Origin: an uncultured Flavobacterium sp.
Lineage (GTDB): Bacteria > Bacteroidota > Bacteroidia > Flavobacteriales > Flavobacteriaceae
Direction: 5' to 3'
Assembly (NCBI RefSeq): GCF_946481155.1
Contig: NZ_CAMLMK010000010.1
Span: forward strand, 1-44,561
Length of the DNA stretch: 44,561 nucleotides
The notes under the pieces are model-generated. The model did not search any database and had not been told where the DNA came from. It was given only the letters and a program-made list of their open reading frames with translations. A program made the translations under genes and the position numbers. Of this stretch, positions 26,314 through 35,271 are shown one piece after another (the first letter of the stretch is position 1; every line of letters starts with the position of its first letter).

Positions 26314-28464
26314 TTATTTCACGACTGTCATTTCGTCTACGATGTGTTTTGCATTTGAGAAGTTCTCAATTACCCACAATACATAACGAATATCAACGTT
26401 GATCGTTCTTTGTAAGTTTTTGTCGAAGATTACGTCACCTGCCATAGCCTCGATGTTTCCGTCGAATGCTAAACCGATTAACTCTCCTTTTCCGTTTAAT
26501 ACCGGAGAACCTGAGTTACCGCCGGTGATATCATTATCTGTTAAGAAGTTCACGTGTAATGAACCGTCTTTGTCTGCATAACGACCGAAATCTTTATTTT
26601 TGTTCATGTCAAGAACACGGGTTGGCAAATCGAATTCCTGATCGCCTTTTTTGTATTTCTTAACCTGACCAGCCAAAGTTGTATAGTTGTTTACGGCTGC
26701 GTCATTACGCTTATCTGCAGGTAATGAACGAACTTTTCCGTAAGTCAGACGCAATGTTGAGTTTGCATCCGGATATTTGATAGTCCCGATTTTAGATTCT
26801 CTTAAACCTTCCACTAATTTACGGTATGCTGCACCGAAATCGTTTTGTGCTTTAGCGATCTCATCTGATTTTGAAGCGAAATGTGCGGCAAGGTCATTAG
26901 AAAATTTCACTAATGGATCGTTAGCGATTAACGCTTCGTTTGGCATTTCGATGAACGCTTTGATTCTTTCTTTAGAAGATAAGATACTTAAGTCGAAAGC
27001 CGCATTTACGAATTTAGTGAAATCGTTGTTGTTTGCTTTTCCTAATTCTGCAACTACCGGCGCAATTGCGTATCCTGTAGATTTTGTAGCATACAATTTC
27101 AACTGTGCTGCAAGAATGTCTTTTTCTGCAGGAATGTGAACTTCTTTGAAGAATTCGTCGGTCATTTCAACAAGAGCCGGAGCCATTTGAGCACGTTTTG
27201 CAGCGTCAGCTTTAGCGTAGTTCTCTAATTGTTTTCCTAAAGTTCTTCCGATTGTACCATAAGAACTTGTTCTGAAAAGTGTCGTCAGGTAGTTATCGTG
27301 ACGTGATTTTTCGTTTGTTAACTTGTAAAAGTTATTGATTGTAGCCACTACGTTTCCGTATTTAGCTTTGTTTTCTTTTTTGTTAGCCCATGTGTTGAAT
27401 TTTGTTTCCTGAGCTGTTTTTGTTTTTGCTGTTCCGAATTTGGTCAACGCGTCAATCATTCCCTGACGGTTTTTCCAGTAATTCGCAACACCTGCATATT
27501 TAGAAGCATATACAAGGTTTAAAGCTTCGCTTTGGTCCATGTATTTTTTCATGGCATCCATTCCGGTTTTAGAACCTTCCACCCATGCAGGGTAAGCATA
27601 TTTTACGTTTTGATCGATTCCCATTGCCGGCATCCAACGGTTTGTTCTACCTGGATATCCTAAGATCATCGCGTAATCGTTTTCTTTAACACCACCGATG
27701 TTTACCGGTAAATAGTGTTTTGGCTTTAATGGCACATTGTTTGGCGAATAGTCTGCAGGATTTCCGTTAGCATCAGCATAAACGCGGAACATAGAGAAAT
27801 CTGCAGTGTGACGGGGCCACTCCCAGTTGTCTGTATCCCCACCGAATTTACCTAAGCTTTCAGGTGGTGTACCTACTAAACGAACATCTTTATAATCCTG
27901 GTAAACGAAATAGTAATATTCATTACCCTGGAAGAACGGACGTACAGAAACTGTATATTTTCCACCTTCGTTATTTTCTTTTTCGATTTTAGCGATTTCA
28001 GCATTGATGGCTTTTTCGCGTTCTGCTTCAGTCATTTTATCGTTTACTACGGATAAAATACGTTTTGACACATCATCCATACGAACGAAGAAACGAACGA
28101 AAAGGCTTGAAGGCTTCATTTCCTCTTTCTTGCTTCCTGCCCAAAAACCGTCTTTTAAATAGTTTTTCTCAGCAGAAGATAATTCAGCGATGGCATCATA
28201 ACCGCAGTGGTGGTTTGTTAATACCAATCCGTCTTTTGAAATCATTTCGGCAGTACAACCTCCGTTAAACTGAACGATTGCATCTTTTAAACTGTGGTGG
28301 TTGATGCTGTAGATCTCTTCAGCGGTTAGCTGTAATCCCATTTTTTGCATGTCTCTGTGGTTTAAACGCTCGATGAACATCAAAAACCACATTCCCTCGT
28401 CAGCCTTTACACTTGTCGGAACAAGCATAATTCCTACGATTAAGGACAAAAGTAATTTTTTCAT
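26314..28464 (-). CDS. S46-family dipeptidyl-peptidase, DPP7-like
   Basis: The 716-residue exported peptidase (signal MKKLLLSLIVGIMLVPTSVKA) removes N-terminal dipeptides in the periplasm. The catalytic His is in TNHHCGYDAI (H86) and the Ser in GGNSGSPV (S651). The residue 18 after the Ser, which I recall separates DPP7 (Gly) from DPP11 (Arg, for Asp/Glu at P1), is G669 in LAFDGN, so the DPP7 preference for hydrophobic P1 is predicted. Length fits the family. Dipeptide uptake by asaccharolytic or proteolytic Bacteroidetes is the likely use. Confidence 0.92.
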   Translation of the reverse strand: MKKLLLSLIVGIMLVPTSVKADEGMWFLMFIERLNHRDMQKMGLQLTAEEIYSINHHSLKDAIVQFNGGCTAEMISKDGLVLTNHHCGYDAIAELSSAEKNYLKDGFWAGSKKEEMKPSSLFVRFFVRMDDVSKRILSVVNDKMTEAEREKAINAEIAKIEKENNEGGKYTVSVRPFFQGNEYYYFVYQDYKDVRLVGTPPESLGKFGGDTDNWEWPRHTADFSMFRVYADANGNPADYSPNNVPLKPKHYLPVNIGGVKENDYAMILGYPGRTNRWMPAMGIDQNVKYAYPAWVEGSKTGMDAMKKYMDQSEALNLVYASKYAGVANYWKNRQGMIDALTKFGTAKTKTAQETKFNTWANKKENKAKYGNVVATINNFYKLTNEKSRHDNYLTTLFRTSSYGTIGRTLGKQLENYAKADAAKRAQMAPALVEMTDEFFKEVHIPAEKDILAAQLKLYATKSTGYAIAPVVAELGKANNNDFTKFVNAAFDLSILSSKERIKAFIEMPNEALIANDPLVKFSNDLAAHFASKSDEIAKAQNDFGAAYRKLVEGLRESKIGTIKYPDANSTLRLTYGKVRSLPADKRNDAAVNNYTTLAGQVKKYKKGDQEFDLPTRVLDMNKNKDFGRYADKDGSLHVNFLTDNDITGGNSGSPVLNGKGELIGLAFDGNIEAMAGDVIFDKNLQRTINVDIRYVLWVIENFSNAKHIVDEMTVVK

Positions 28465-28590
28465 AATTAGATAATATTTTTAGTGGTGCGAATATACTTT
28501 TTTTTGGTAATCGGCTGAAAATTATGGATCGTAAATATTTCCCGTTAAGAAAATTTTAACTTTTATGATACATAAATTCGCATAAAAAAA

Positions 28591-28608
28591 GGCGCTCTTT
28601 CGAGCGCC
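28591..28608 (-). terminator. Terminator of the M43 metalloprotease gene
   Basis: GGCGCTC-TTTC-GAGCGCC is flanked by A7 on the left and T6 on the right, so it can act in both directions. It lies 22 bp after the metalloprotease stop on the minus strand. Confidence 0.9.
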
Positions 28609-28630
28609 TTTTTTGCTATGTTTTACTTAA

Positions 28631-29893
28631 TTATTCTACAACAATCTTTTTGGTTGCAACTGAAGCACCTGTTTTCACGGTGATGAAATATACACCTTTT
28701 GCCGTCGCATTCAAATTGATGGTTTGCGTTAAATTATTCTGATTGGCGAATTCTGCATTATAGACAACGCGTCCGTTCGGGTCAATTACGCTCACCGAAT
28801 AATCATTTACAATTTCCGAAAACTGCAAATTGAAATTTCCGTTACTTGGATTTGGATAAACCGCAAAACTGTTTTTAGACAAAGTCTCGGTACTTAATAC
28901 ATTCGGCTTAAACTCGTCCAGAATAGAGTTGATATAAGCGAGCGCTCTTGTAGCCTGACCTTGGGTAAACATATACATGCATGGGTCATCCACATAATCC
29001 ATGTAGTTCATGGTTAAAGATTTTAATGTCCCGCAAGCCGCAACTGATCCTGCCGCCGGGCAATTATAAGTTTCGCTTGTTACTCTTGGGGTATCGCACA
29101 CTGCATCGCCTTCTGTTGCGCAATTGGCATTAGCCGGATTACAACTAGTGGAATTAAATGTATGATCTAAATTAAAGAAATGCCCTAATTCATGAGTTAC
29201 CGTTCTACCTAAATTAAATGGAGCTTGAGGCACATAGCCAGTACAGCCGCTGCCTGTACCAAAACAAAATGTGTTCATCACCACAGTATCTCCATTTGCA
29301 GGGGAACCCGCTAAAGGTGAATACCCTAAAATTTGGTTGCCTTCATCCCTTACCACAAAATTCATATAGCCCGCCCAAGTGGCATCCGAATCGGCGCCGC
29401 TAAGGAAATCAGTTCCAAAAGTAACAGCCATATCGCCATTAACCAATCCTGTTCCGGCAGGGTGATTTTGCGTAGCAATAACAAATTGGACATCAAGATC
29501 TCCTACAACTACCCCAGGGTAAAATGCACTTGCGGAAGCCCAGTTCGAGATATCCGTATTTGTTGCGTTGTAATCGGCATTAATAACATCAATTTGACTT
29601 TGTGCCAAAGCTCTGAAACAATTTTTCACGGCTGCGCTACTCCCATTTGAAACCGCCGGAAAATGTACTGCCACCGGAATTGTTATCGTAACATTCGGAT
29701 TTCTTTCATTGGAAGCCTGACGGTTCAATAACTTTTGGTATTCAACTTCAAACTTTGCTTGTCGCTCCAGATATTTTTGTCTTGAAACCGGATTCGACAT
29801 GATTTCCTGCATTTTAGCATCTTTACCACAGGTTCTCTGTTGTGCGAAAGCGAATTGGGAAACCAGGATTAATAAAAGTAATTTGATTTTCAT
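28631..29893 (-). CDS. Secreted M43 (pappalysin/cytophagalysin-type) zinc metalloprotease with type IX sorting domain
   Basis: The 420-residue precursor has a signal peptide (MKIKLLLLILVSQFAFA) and a propeptide. Its catalytic domain carries the extended zinc motif HELGHFFNLDH (H234, E235, H238, H244) and a Met-turn at MNYMDYVDDPCM, both as in M43 peptidases. Residues about 345-420 form a type A T9SS C-terminal domain (FAVYPNPSNGNFNL, then KGVYFITVKTG and a basic end KKIVVE). It is therefore predicted to be secreted across the outer membrane by T9SS and released or anchored. Good promoter upstream and terminator downstream make it a single-gene unit. Confidence 0.93.
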   Translation of the reverse strand: MKIKLLLLILVSQFAFAQQRTCGKDAKMQEIMSNPVSRQKYLERQAKFEVEYQKLLNRQASNERNPNVTITIPVAVHFPAVSNGSSAAVKNCFRALAQSQIDVINADYNATNTDISNWASASAFYPGVVVGDLDVQFVIATQNHPAGTGLVNGDMAVTFGTDFLSGADSDATWAGYMNFVVRDEGNQILGYSPLAGSPANGDTVVMNTFCFGTGSGCTGYVPQAPFNLGRTVTHELGHFFNLDHTFNSTSCNPANANCATEGDAVCDTPRVTSETYNCPAAGSVAACGTLKSLTMNYMDYVDDPCMYMFTQGQATRALAYINSILDEFKPNVLSTETLSKNSFAVYPNPSNGNFNLQFSEIVNDYSVSVIDPNGRVVYNAEFANQNNLTQTINLNATAKGVYFITVKTGASVATKKIVVE

Positions 29894-29920
29894 ATTTAAA
29901 TAGGTTAGTTAAGTTGAGGG

Positions 29921-29950
29921 CAAATATATTACAATCATACAATTGTGCAA
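29921..29950 (-). promoter_or_regulatory. Promoter of the M43 metalloprotease gene
   Basis: On the minus strand TTG (29950-29948) is followed after 19 bp by TATATTTG (29928-29921), a full Bacteroidetes promoter match. The predicted leader is about 25 nt. Confidence 0.75.
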
Positions 29951-30028
29951 TATTTTATAACAAATTATCGACAAAAAGTGATATTTGCCATCATCGTCTT
30001 AAAAACCTATCCCTTCAAACCAAAAAAA

Positions 30029-30054
30029 AACCAATTCCCAGATGAGAATTGGTT
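30029..30054 (-). terminator. Terminator of the obg transcript
   Basis: AACCAATTC and GAATTGGTT form a perfect 9-bp stem with an 8-nt loop. On the minus strand a run of nine T follows. It lies 28 bp after the obg stop. Confidence 0.85.
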
Positions 30055-30082
30055 AGTTATTTTTATAGTCATTTTTTAAAAT

Positions 30083-31093
30083 TTACTCCGTTTCCACGTT
30101 GAGCATTTGCCACAACTTATCTTTCAGTTCTGTCAGACCCTGCTGTGCAACTGAAGAAATAAACATATACGGGATACCTTTGAATTCTTTATCTAATTGC
30201 TTTTTCAGTTCCGATTTCAATTCCTCATCCAGCATATCGGATTTTGAAACTACCACCAAACGGTCTTTATCTAACATTTCCGGATTGTAGCGGCGAAGCT
30301 CATCCAATAGAATATCGTACTCTTTCTTAATATCCGGCGCATCGGCCGGCACTAAAAACAACAATGTTGAATTTCGCTCGATGTGACGTAAGAAATAATG
30401 TCCAAGACCTTTTCCTTCGGCTGCTCCTTCAATAATTCCGGGAATATCGGCAATTACGAAGGATTGAAAATCCCTGTAGGCTACAATTCCCAAATTCGGT
30501 TTTAAAGTGGTGAACGGGTAATCGGCAATTTTAGGTTTTGCGGATGTCAGCACAGAAAGCAATGTCGATTTTCCTGCATTCGGGAAACCTACTAAGCCAA
30601 CATCAGCCAATACTTTTAATTCTAAAATGATATCCAGCTCTTCTGATGGCAACCCTGGCTGCGAGTAACGCGGTGTCTGGTTTGTCGAACTTCTGAAATG
30701 CCAGTTCCCTAACCCTCCTTTACCTCCTTTGGCAAGGATTCTTTTTTCCCCGTGTTCCGTAATTTCGAAAAGTACCTCATCGGTTTCTTTGTCTCTTACT
30801 ACGGTTCCAAGAGGAACTTCGATGTATTTGTCTTCTCCGTCAGCACCGGTACTTCTTGCGCTACCGCCATCACCTCCGTGACCGGCTTTGATGTGTCGTG
30901 CAAATTTTAGGTGGAATAATGTCCACAATCCTTTATTACCAACTAGATATACATGTCCGCCGCGACCTCCGTCACCTCCGTCGGGGCCACCTTTTTCAAT
31001 AAATTTTTCTCTGTGTAAATGCGTAGAACCTTTACCTCCTTTTCCGGAAGCAACGTATATTTTTACGTAATCTACAAAATTCCCTTCTGTCAT
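30083..31093 (-). CDS. obg: Obg-family GTPase
   Basis: Obg is an essential GTPase linked to 50S maturation and the stringent response. The 336-residue protein has the glycine-rich Obg fold ([17 protein letters not shown] to about residue 160, with [10 protein letters not shown] and GGKGGLGN) and then the G domain with GFPNAGKST, switch [11 protein letters not shown] and VVSKSDMLD. It lacks the longer C-terminal extension of some Obg proteins. It is last in the hpt-adk-CNNM-obg series. Its first codons lie inside the leader tandem repeat at 31084. Confidence 0.95.
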   Translation of the reverse strand: MTEGNFVDYVKIYVASGKGGKGSTHLHREKFIEKGGPDGGDGGRGGHVYLVGNKGLWTLFHLKFARHIKAGHGGDGGSARSTGADGEDKYIEVPLGTVVRDKETDEVLFEITEHGEKRILAKGGKGGLGNWHFRSSTNQTPRYSQPGLPSEELDIILELKVLADVGLVGFPNAGKSTLLSVLTSAKPKIADYPFTTLKPNLGIVAYRDFQSFVIADIPGIIEGAAEGKGLGHYFLRHIERNSTLLFLVPADAPDIKKEYDILLDELRRYNPEMLDKDRLVVVSKSDMLDEELKSELKKQLDKEFKGIPYMFISSVAQQGLTELKDKLWQMLNVETE

Positions 31094-31342
31094 TTTTTCT
31101 TCTTCCCTTTCCTTAAATTATATACAAAAGCTTGAAAAATACCTGACAGCCACCGGCTGTCCTCCTTTTAATTTCAAATCTTCTGTCATTTTTTCTTCTT
31201 CCCTTACCTTAATTATATTCAAAAGCCTGAAAGTACCTGACAACCACTGGCTATCCTATTTTTATTTCAAATCTTCTGTTGTATCTTCTTCTATTTTCTT
31301 GCTAATTATTCAAAAACCTGAAAACATCTCTTTATTTACAAT
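31084..31342 (-). repeat. Tandemly repeated obg leader with conserved hairpin
   Basis: Three units start with CTTCTG on the plus strand: 31084-31179 (96 bp), 31180-31272 (93 bp) and a shorter, diverged 31273-31342 (70 bp). Unit 1 includes the first obg codons, so the unit is the obg start region plus leader. On the minus strand, units 1 and 2 each hold a 7-bp stem: GACAGCC-GGT-GGCTGTC and GATAGCC-AGT-GGTTGTC. The two differences inside the stem turn C-G and G-C pairs into U-G and G-U, keeping the hairpin. Unit 3 lacks it. Confidence 0.8.
31118..31189 (-). CDS. Possible 23-codon upstream ORF in the obg leader
   Basis: The second leader repeat carries the duplicated obg start, ATGACAGAAG, and opens a frame of 23 codons (MTEDLKLKGGQPVAVRYF...) ending at 31118, 25 bp before the obg ATG. 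It spans the hairpin. It is probably a by-product of the tandem duplication, though translation of it would melt the hairpin and could affect obg. Confidence 0.3.
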   Translation of the reverse strand: MTEDLKLKGGQPVAVRYFSSFCI

Positions 31343-31349
31343 CTTCTGA

Positions 31350-32630
31350 TTAAGTATCCTTTAACTGCTTTACTAAGACTTTATCAATCTTAACACCGTC
31401 CATATCGATTACCTCCAGCTCCATTTTGTTCCAGATCAGCTTCTCGCCTACTTTCGGAATATAGGTTAGCTCCGTCATGATCAGACCGCTTACTGTGGTT
31501 ACATCATAATCGTTTATCTGATCGTCTAAGTCGAAATACGTAAGGAAGTCGTGCAGCGAATAGTGTCCGTCAACCAACCACGTTCCGTCTTCGCGGGCAA
31601 TCAGCTGGAATTCTTCATCATAAAACTCTGAAGCATCACCAACCAGCGCCTCCAAAATATCGTTTAAGGTTATAATTCCCTGAACCACTCCGTATTCATC
31701 GGTAATCAAGGCATAATGCACCTTGGTCGTTTTGAAAATTTCCAAAGCCTTATATGCCGAAGTATGCTCAATGAAATAAACCGGTTCTTTTGCAATTGTT
31801 CTTAAATCAAAATCACCTTTCTTTTCAAAGCTCAGGAATAAATCTTTCAGTAAAACGATTCCAACCACATTGTCCAGATTGTCTTCACAAACCGGATAAA
31901 TCGAGTGCAATTCCTCAAGTACTTTTTCTTTAAGCTCCGCCACATTATCTTCCAACGAAAGATACATCAATGATTTTCGGTGGGTCATTAAGGAATTTAC
32001 CTTTCTGTCACCAATATGGAATACACGCTCTACAATATCCTGCTCGATTTCCTGTACTTCTCCGCCTTCGGTTCCTTCTTTGATAATTGCTTTAATTTCT
32101 TCCTCGGTGACTTTTCCGTCTGCCGTTGGTTTTATTTTTAAAACATTTAGGATAAAGTCTGTTGAATGTGTAAGTAACCAGATGAAAGGCGCGGTTATTA
32201 TCGACACCACTTTCATTGGCATAGCCACCGCCTTTGCAATGGATTCCGGATAATTCAGTCCGATTCTCTTTGGCAATAATTCTCCTAAAACAAGGGAGAA
32301 AAAGGTTAAAATCACAACCACTACTCCTACAGCTATACTTTCGGAATAAGGTCGAAGGATTTCGAATCCTTCCACAAACAACTGAACATTATCGGTTATG
32401 CGCTCCCCGCTGTAAATACCGGTTAAAATCCCGATTAGGGTAATTCCGATCTGTACGGTTGACAAGAATTTATTTGGCGAATTTGCTAAATCTAAAGCTG
32501 TTTTCGCGCTGGCATTTCCTTTTTTTGCTGCAGATTCCAATCGGTTTTTTCGAGCCGAAATCAATGCGATTTCTGACATTGAAAAAACACCATTAAGTAG
32601 AATTAAAAAGAAAATTATGAGTATCTCCAT
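31350..32630 (-). CDS. CNNM/CorC-type (HlyC) membrane protein with CBS pair
   Basis: The 426-residue protein has the DUF21/CNNM membrane domain (residues 1 to about 190, with MSEIALISARKNRLE and LGELLPKRIGL). A CBS pair follows (around VNSLMTHRKSLMYLSLEDN and TDEYGVVQGIITLNDILEALVG), then a C-terminal CorC/HlyC domain (WLVDGHYSLHDF). This family is linked to Mg2+ or Co2+ efflux. Older annotations call it hemolysin, which is not supported by any toxin feature. It starts 14 bp after adk. Confidence 0.9.
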   Translation of the reverse strand: MEILIIFFLILLNGVFSMSEIALISARKNRLESAAKKGNASAKTALDLANSPNKFLSTVQIGITLIGILTGIYSGERITDNVQLFVEGFEILRPYSESIAVGVVVVILTFFSLVLGELLPKRIGLNYPESIAKAVAMPMKVVSIITAPFIWLLTHSTDFILNVLKIKPTADGKVTEEEIKAIIKEGTEGGEVQEIEQDIVERVFHIGDRKVNSLMTHRKSLMYLSLEDNVAELKEKVLEELHSIYPVCEDNLDNVVGIVLLKDLFLSFEKKGDFDLRTIAKEPVYFIEHTSAYKALEIFKTTKVHYALITDEYGVVQGIITLNDILEALVGDASEFYDEEFQLIAREDGTWLVDGHYSLHDFLTYFDLDDQINDYDVTTVSGLIMTELTYIPKVGEKLIWNKMELEVIDMDGVKIDKVLVKQLKDT

Positions 32631-32644
32631 AGTAGTGATTTAAA

Positions 32645-33217
32645 TTACAACTTGTCTATTACAGCGCTCAGTCGCTCCGTTATTTCTGCAATAGACCCAA
32701 TACCGTTTACGGCATGGAATTTATCCTGATCCTTATAATAATCCATTAAAGGAGCAGTTTTTTCATTATATTCCTGGTAACGGTTACGGATTTTCTCTTC
32801 ATCCTGATCGTCAATTCTTCCGGAAGTTTTTCCTCTTTCAAGGATGCGCTCCACTAACACATTATCATCCGCTTCAAGCGCAATGGTCGCGGTTACTTCC
32901 CAATTTTTGGTTTTAAGAAATTGATCCAAAGCATCTGCCTGTGCCAATGTTCTTGGAAAACCGTCGAATAAAAATCCTTTTGAATTTAAATTTCTGTCGA
33001 CTTCGTCCTGCAGCATTTTAATAGTCACGCTATCTGGCACCAGATCACCATTATCAATATATTGTTTTGCTTCCTGACCTAACGCCGTATTATTTTTCAT
33101 GTTGTAACGAAAGATATCTCCTGTTGAAAGATGCGTCAGATTGTATTTTTCTTTTAAAAATTCTGCTTGTGTCCCTTTTCCTGCGCCCGGTTTCCCGAAC
33201 AAAACAATGTTAATCAT
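32645..33217 (-). CDS. adk: Adenylate kinase
   Basis: Adenylate kinase balances ATP + AMP with 2 ADP. The 190-residue protein has the P-loop GKPGAGKGT (8-16), the AMP site STGDIFR and GFPRTLAQADAL, and a short LID (RGKTSGRIDDQDE) without the zinc Cys residues, so it is the short form. It lies 35 bp after hpt and 14 bp before the CNNM-type gene. Confidence 0.96.
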   Translation of the reverse strand: MINIVLFGKPGAGKGTQAEFLKEKYNLTHLSTGDIFRYNMKNNTALGQEAKQYIDNGDLVPDSVTIKMLQDEVDRNLNSKGFLFDGFPRTLAQADALDQFLKTKNWEVTATIALEADDNVLVERILERGKTSGRIDDQDEEKIRNRYQEYNEKTAPLMDYYKDQDKFHAVNGIGSIAEITERLSAVIDKL

Positions 33218-33252
33218 TTTAAAAAAATTGTTGTTTGTTGTTGTGTTGTTTG

Positions 33253-33786
33253 TTATCCTTTTAATTGATATACTTCCGGCAGATTTCTTCCCAGACCATC
33301 ATAGTCCAGTCCGAAACCTACAATAAACTTATTTTCTATTTCGATACCAATATAATCAATTTTGATGTCTTTTTTATAGGCTTCCGGCTTTAAAAACAAG
33401 GTAGCAAATTTTAATTGCTTCACATTTTTATCGGCGAACAACTTGTGCAATTCTTCCACCGTATTCCCGGTATCTACAATGTCTTCAATAATCACTACGG
33501 TTCTTCCGGACAAATCCTGGTTTAACCCAATAAGCTGTTTTACCTCATGAGTAGTTTCCATGCCGTCATACGAAGCCATTTTGATAAAGCTCAGTTCACA
33601 CGGTTTTTTATAATGTTTCATAAAATCCGAAACCACCATAAAGGCCCCGTTTAAAACACCGATAAACACAGGAGTTTCATTTCCGATATCAGCTGCAACC
33701 TGCTGAGCCATACGTGCAATTGCCCAATCCAATTCTGCTGCAGTAATAAAAGGGACAAATTGCTTGTCGTGAAGTTGAATTTCCAT
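33253..33786 (-). CDS. hpt: Hypoxanthine phosphoribosyltransferase
   Basis: Hpt salvages hypoxanthine (and often guanine) to nucleotides using PRPP. The 177-residue protein has the PRPP loop VVIIEDIVDTGNT and the upstream FIGVLNGAFMV segment, and the C-terminal DYIGIEIENKFIVGFGLDYDG that binds the purine. Length is normal. First gene of the hpt-adk-CNNM-obg series. Confidence 0.95.
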   Translation of the reverse strand: MEIQLHDKQFVPFITAAELDWAIARMAQQVAADIGNETPVFIGVLNGAFMVVSDFMKHYKKPCELSFIKMASYDGMETTHEVKQLIGLNQDLSGRTVVIIEDIVDTGNTVEELHKLFADKNVKQLKFATLFLKPEAYKKDIKIDYIGIEIENKFIVGFGLDYDGLGRNLPEVYQLKG

Positions 33787-33807
33787 TTTAGATTATAGAA
33801 TAATTGG

Positions 33808-33815
33808 CAAAGATA
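33808..33815 (-). promoter_or_regulatory. -7 box of hpt
   Basis: The minus strand reads TATCTTTG (33815-33808), about 22 nt before the hpt ATG. No convincing -33 element was seen. Confidence 0.55.
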
Positions 33816-33909
33816 ATTATTTTTAGGTATGAGTTATGAATTATACCGTACGAATTGCGTGTATATCTTTTTTAATTTACTTTAGTCAAATCAATATTCT
33901 TAAAATAAA

Positions 33910-34443
33910 ATGGACGCCGTTTTTCAAAGCAGATTAGCCAACAGCAATGCCAGCACCGGTTCCAGAAACGGACTTCGGGATTTTATTTTTCACAATCCGG
34001 AGTATTTGGACGACCTGATTGCCTTTGGCGTTGACCTCAACAATAAAAATCACCATAAGGCAGTGTGGATTATCGAAATGATTGCTCAGGTAAAAACAGA
34101 AATGCTGGTTCCGTATCTTGATTTGATTTGCGAAACAATTTCCAAATACACGAACGAATCAGCAATCAGAGGTATGTCGCGTGTAGCTTTCTTTCTCGGG
34201 ACATCCAAAAAAATAGCACTCACCGAACATCAGGAAGAGAAACTTATTGAAATCTGCCTCGACTGGCTTATTAGGGACGAACGGGTAGCCTGTAAAGTTT
34301 ATGCTATGCGCACCTTATTCCATTTTGGCAAAAAACACGATTGGATAAATGTCGAATTAAAAGAAATCCTCAGCAGGGATTACGCCTTGCAGTCAGCCGG
34401 TTATAAAGTAGCGGCAAAAGAAGTTCTACATCTGATCAAATAA
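33910..34443 (+). CDS. Helical-repeat (HEAT-like) protein of unknown function
   Basis: The 177-residue protein has no signal, membrane segment or catalytic motif I recognise. It is almost all helical, with repeating units such as HHKAVWIIEMIAQVKTEMLVPYLDLICETI and RVACKVYAMRTLFHFGKK that look like HEAT/ARM repeats, suggesting a cytoplasmic protein-binding scaffold. It has its own bidirectional terminator downstream. Confidence 0.65.
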   Translation: MDAVFQSRLANSNASTGSRNGLRDFIFHNPEYLDDLIAFGVDLNNKNHHKAVWIIEMIAQVKTEMLVPYLDLICETISKYTNESAIRGMSRVAFFLGTSKKIALTEHQEEKLIEICLDWLIRDERVACKVYAMRTLFHFGKKHDWINVELKEILSRDYALQSAGYKVAAKEVLHLIK

Positions 34444-34471
34444 AAAAACCGCCCTAAAAAGAGCGGTTTTT
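34444..34471. terminator. Bidirectional terminator between convergent genes
   Basis: AAAAACCGC (34444-34452) pairs with GCGGTTTTT (34463-34471) over 9 bp. Placed between the convergent HEAT-like and lipoprotein genes, it should serve both. Confidence 0.88.
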
Positions 34472-34489
34472 CATAAATATAAGCCGTAA

Positions 34490-34993
34490 TTACTGTTTTG
34501 TATATACTGCCGAAATATCTGCAGTAACATAAACCGGATTTCCATCGCTCATTCCGACAACCTCACCATCCTGTACCGTCATAGTAAGCGTAGAACCTGA
34601 AAGTGTAAAAGTATCCGTAATCACATCACCGTCAAAAGTATAGGTGAATGAAATTGCATTTCCTGAAACTGACCATGTACCTTCAACATCACCATCATCA
34701 TAACAATCAACCGTTTCATTTTCTCCGTCAAAACCGATTTCAATTCCTTTATCATCAAATACGAAAGTGTTGTTCGCATTAAGTGTCAGGAAAGAATCAT
34801 TAAGACAGGCAGTCTCATTCATTTGATTTACTGAAGCAGTTCCGTCACCATTCAAATCCTGAGCTTCCGAAATATTGAAAGCTGTCAATCTGTAAGTTCC
34901 TACCGGATTAACTGCATCACTGCTACTATCATCGCTGTTGCAGGATACTAATAATCCGAATCCTGCTACTAATAGTAAAATTCTGTTTTTCAT
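34490..34993 (-). CDS. Lipocalin-like lipoprotein
   Basis: The 167-residue protein has a lipoprotein signal with lipobox LLVSC and, after the Cys, an acidic Ser/Asp stretch (NSDDSSSDA) that resembles a Bacteroidetes lipoprotein export signal, so a surface location is likely. The rest is beta-rich and reads like the lipocalin-like fold (GTYRLTAF, LTLNANNTFVFDDKG, GTWSVSGNAISFTYTFDG, TLTMTVQDGE). No ligand can be named. Confidence 0.75.
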   Translation of the reverse strand: MKNRILLLVAGFGLLVSCNSDDSSSDAVNPVGTYRLTAFNISEAQDLNGDGTASVNQMNETACLNDSFLTLNANNTFVFDDKGIEIGFDGENETVDCYDDGDVEGTWSVSGNAISFTYTFDGDVITDTFTLSGSTLTMTVQDGEVVGMSDGNPVYVTADISAVYTKQ

Positions 34994-35016
34994 ATTGATT
35001 ATTTTAAATTAGGCTG

Positions 35017-35024
35017 CGAAAGTA
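35017..35024 (-). promoter_or_regulatory. -7 box of the lipoprotein gene
   Basis: The minus strand reads TACTTTCG, a one-base variant of TAnnTTTG, 23 nt before the ATG. Confidence 0.4.
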
Positions 35025-35193
35025 ATGCTCATTCCGTCGTTAAAAAATTAGTTAGCAGCACTTTAACTAATTTTAAATACTATTTAACAACTTTCCGGAT
35101 AAAGCAGAAAAATGTAACTTTTGAATCTGATTGTAAAATAATTCGCAGGTAAAATCATTGATTCCCAAATTTTCATATCCTCAAATTGTTAAC

Positions 35194-35201
35194 TATCTTT
35201 G
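35194..35201 (+). promoter_or_regulatory. -7 box of purKE
   Basis: TATCTTTG matches the consensus and predicts a leader of about 65 nt before purK. No riboswitch fold was recognised in the leader. Confidence 0.55.
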
Positions 35202-35271
35202 CGCAAACAACAACACAGTGGCTCGAGCGACGCGATTGCATGAGACCATTAAAAAACAATAACTACATCGA

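Noticed and set aside
31350..32630. Hemolysin toxin
   Set aside because: Domains are CNNM, CBS and CorC/HlyC, an ion-transport family; the hemolysin name is historical.
35202..35271. Purine riboswitch in the purK leader
   Set aside because: The leader is short and no conserved purine-aptamer stems or loops could be found.
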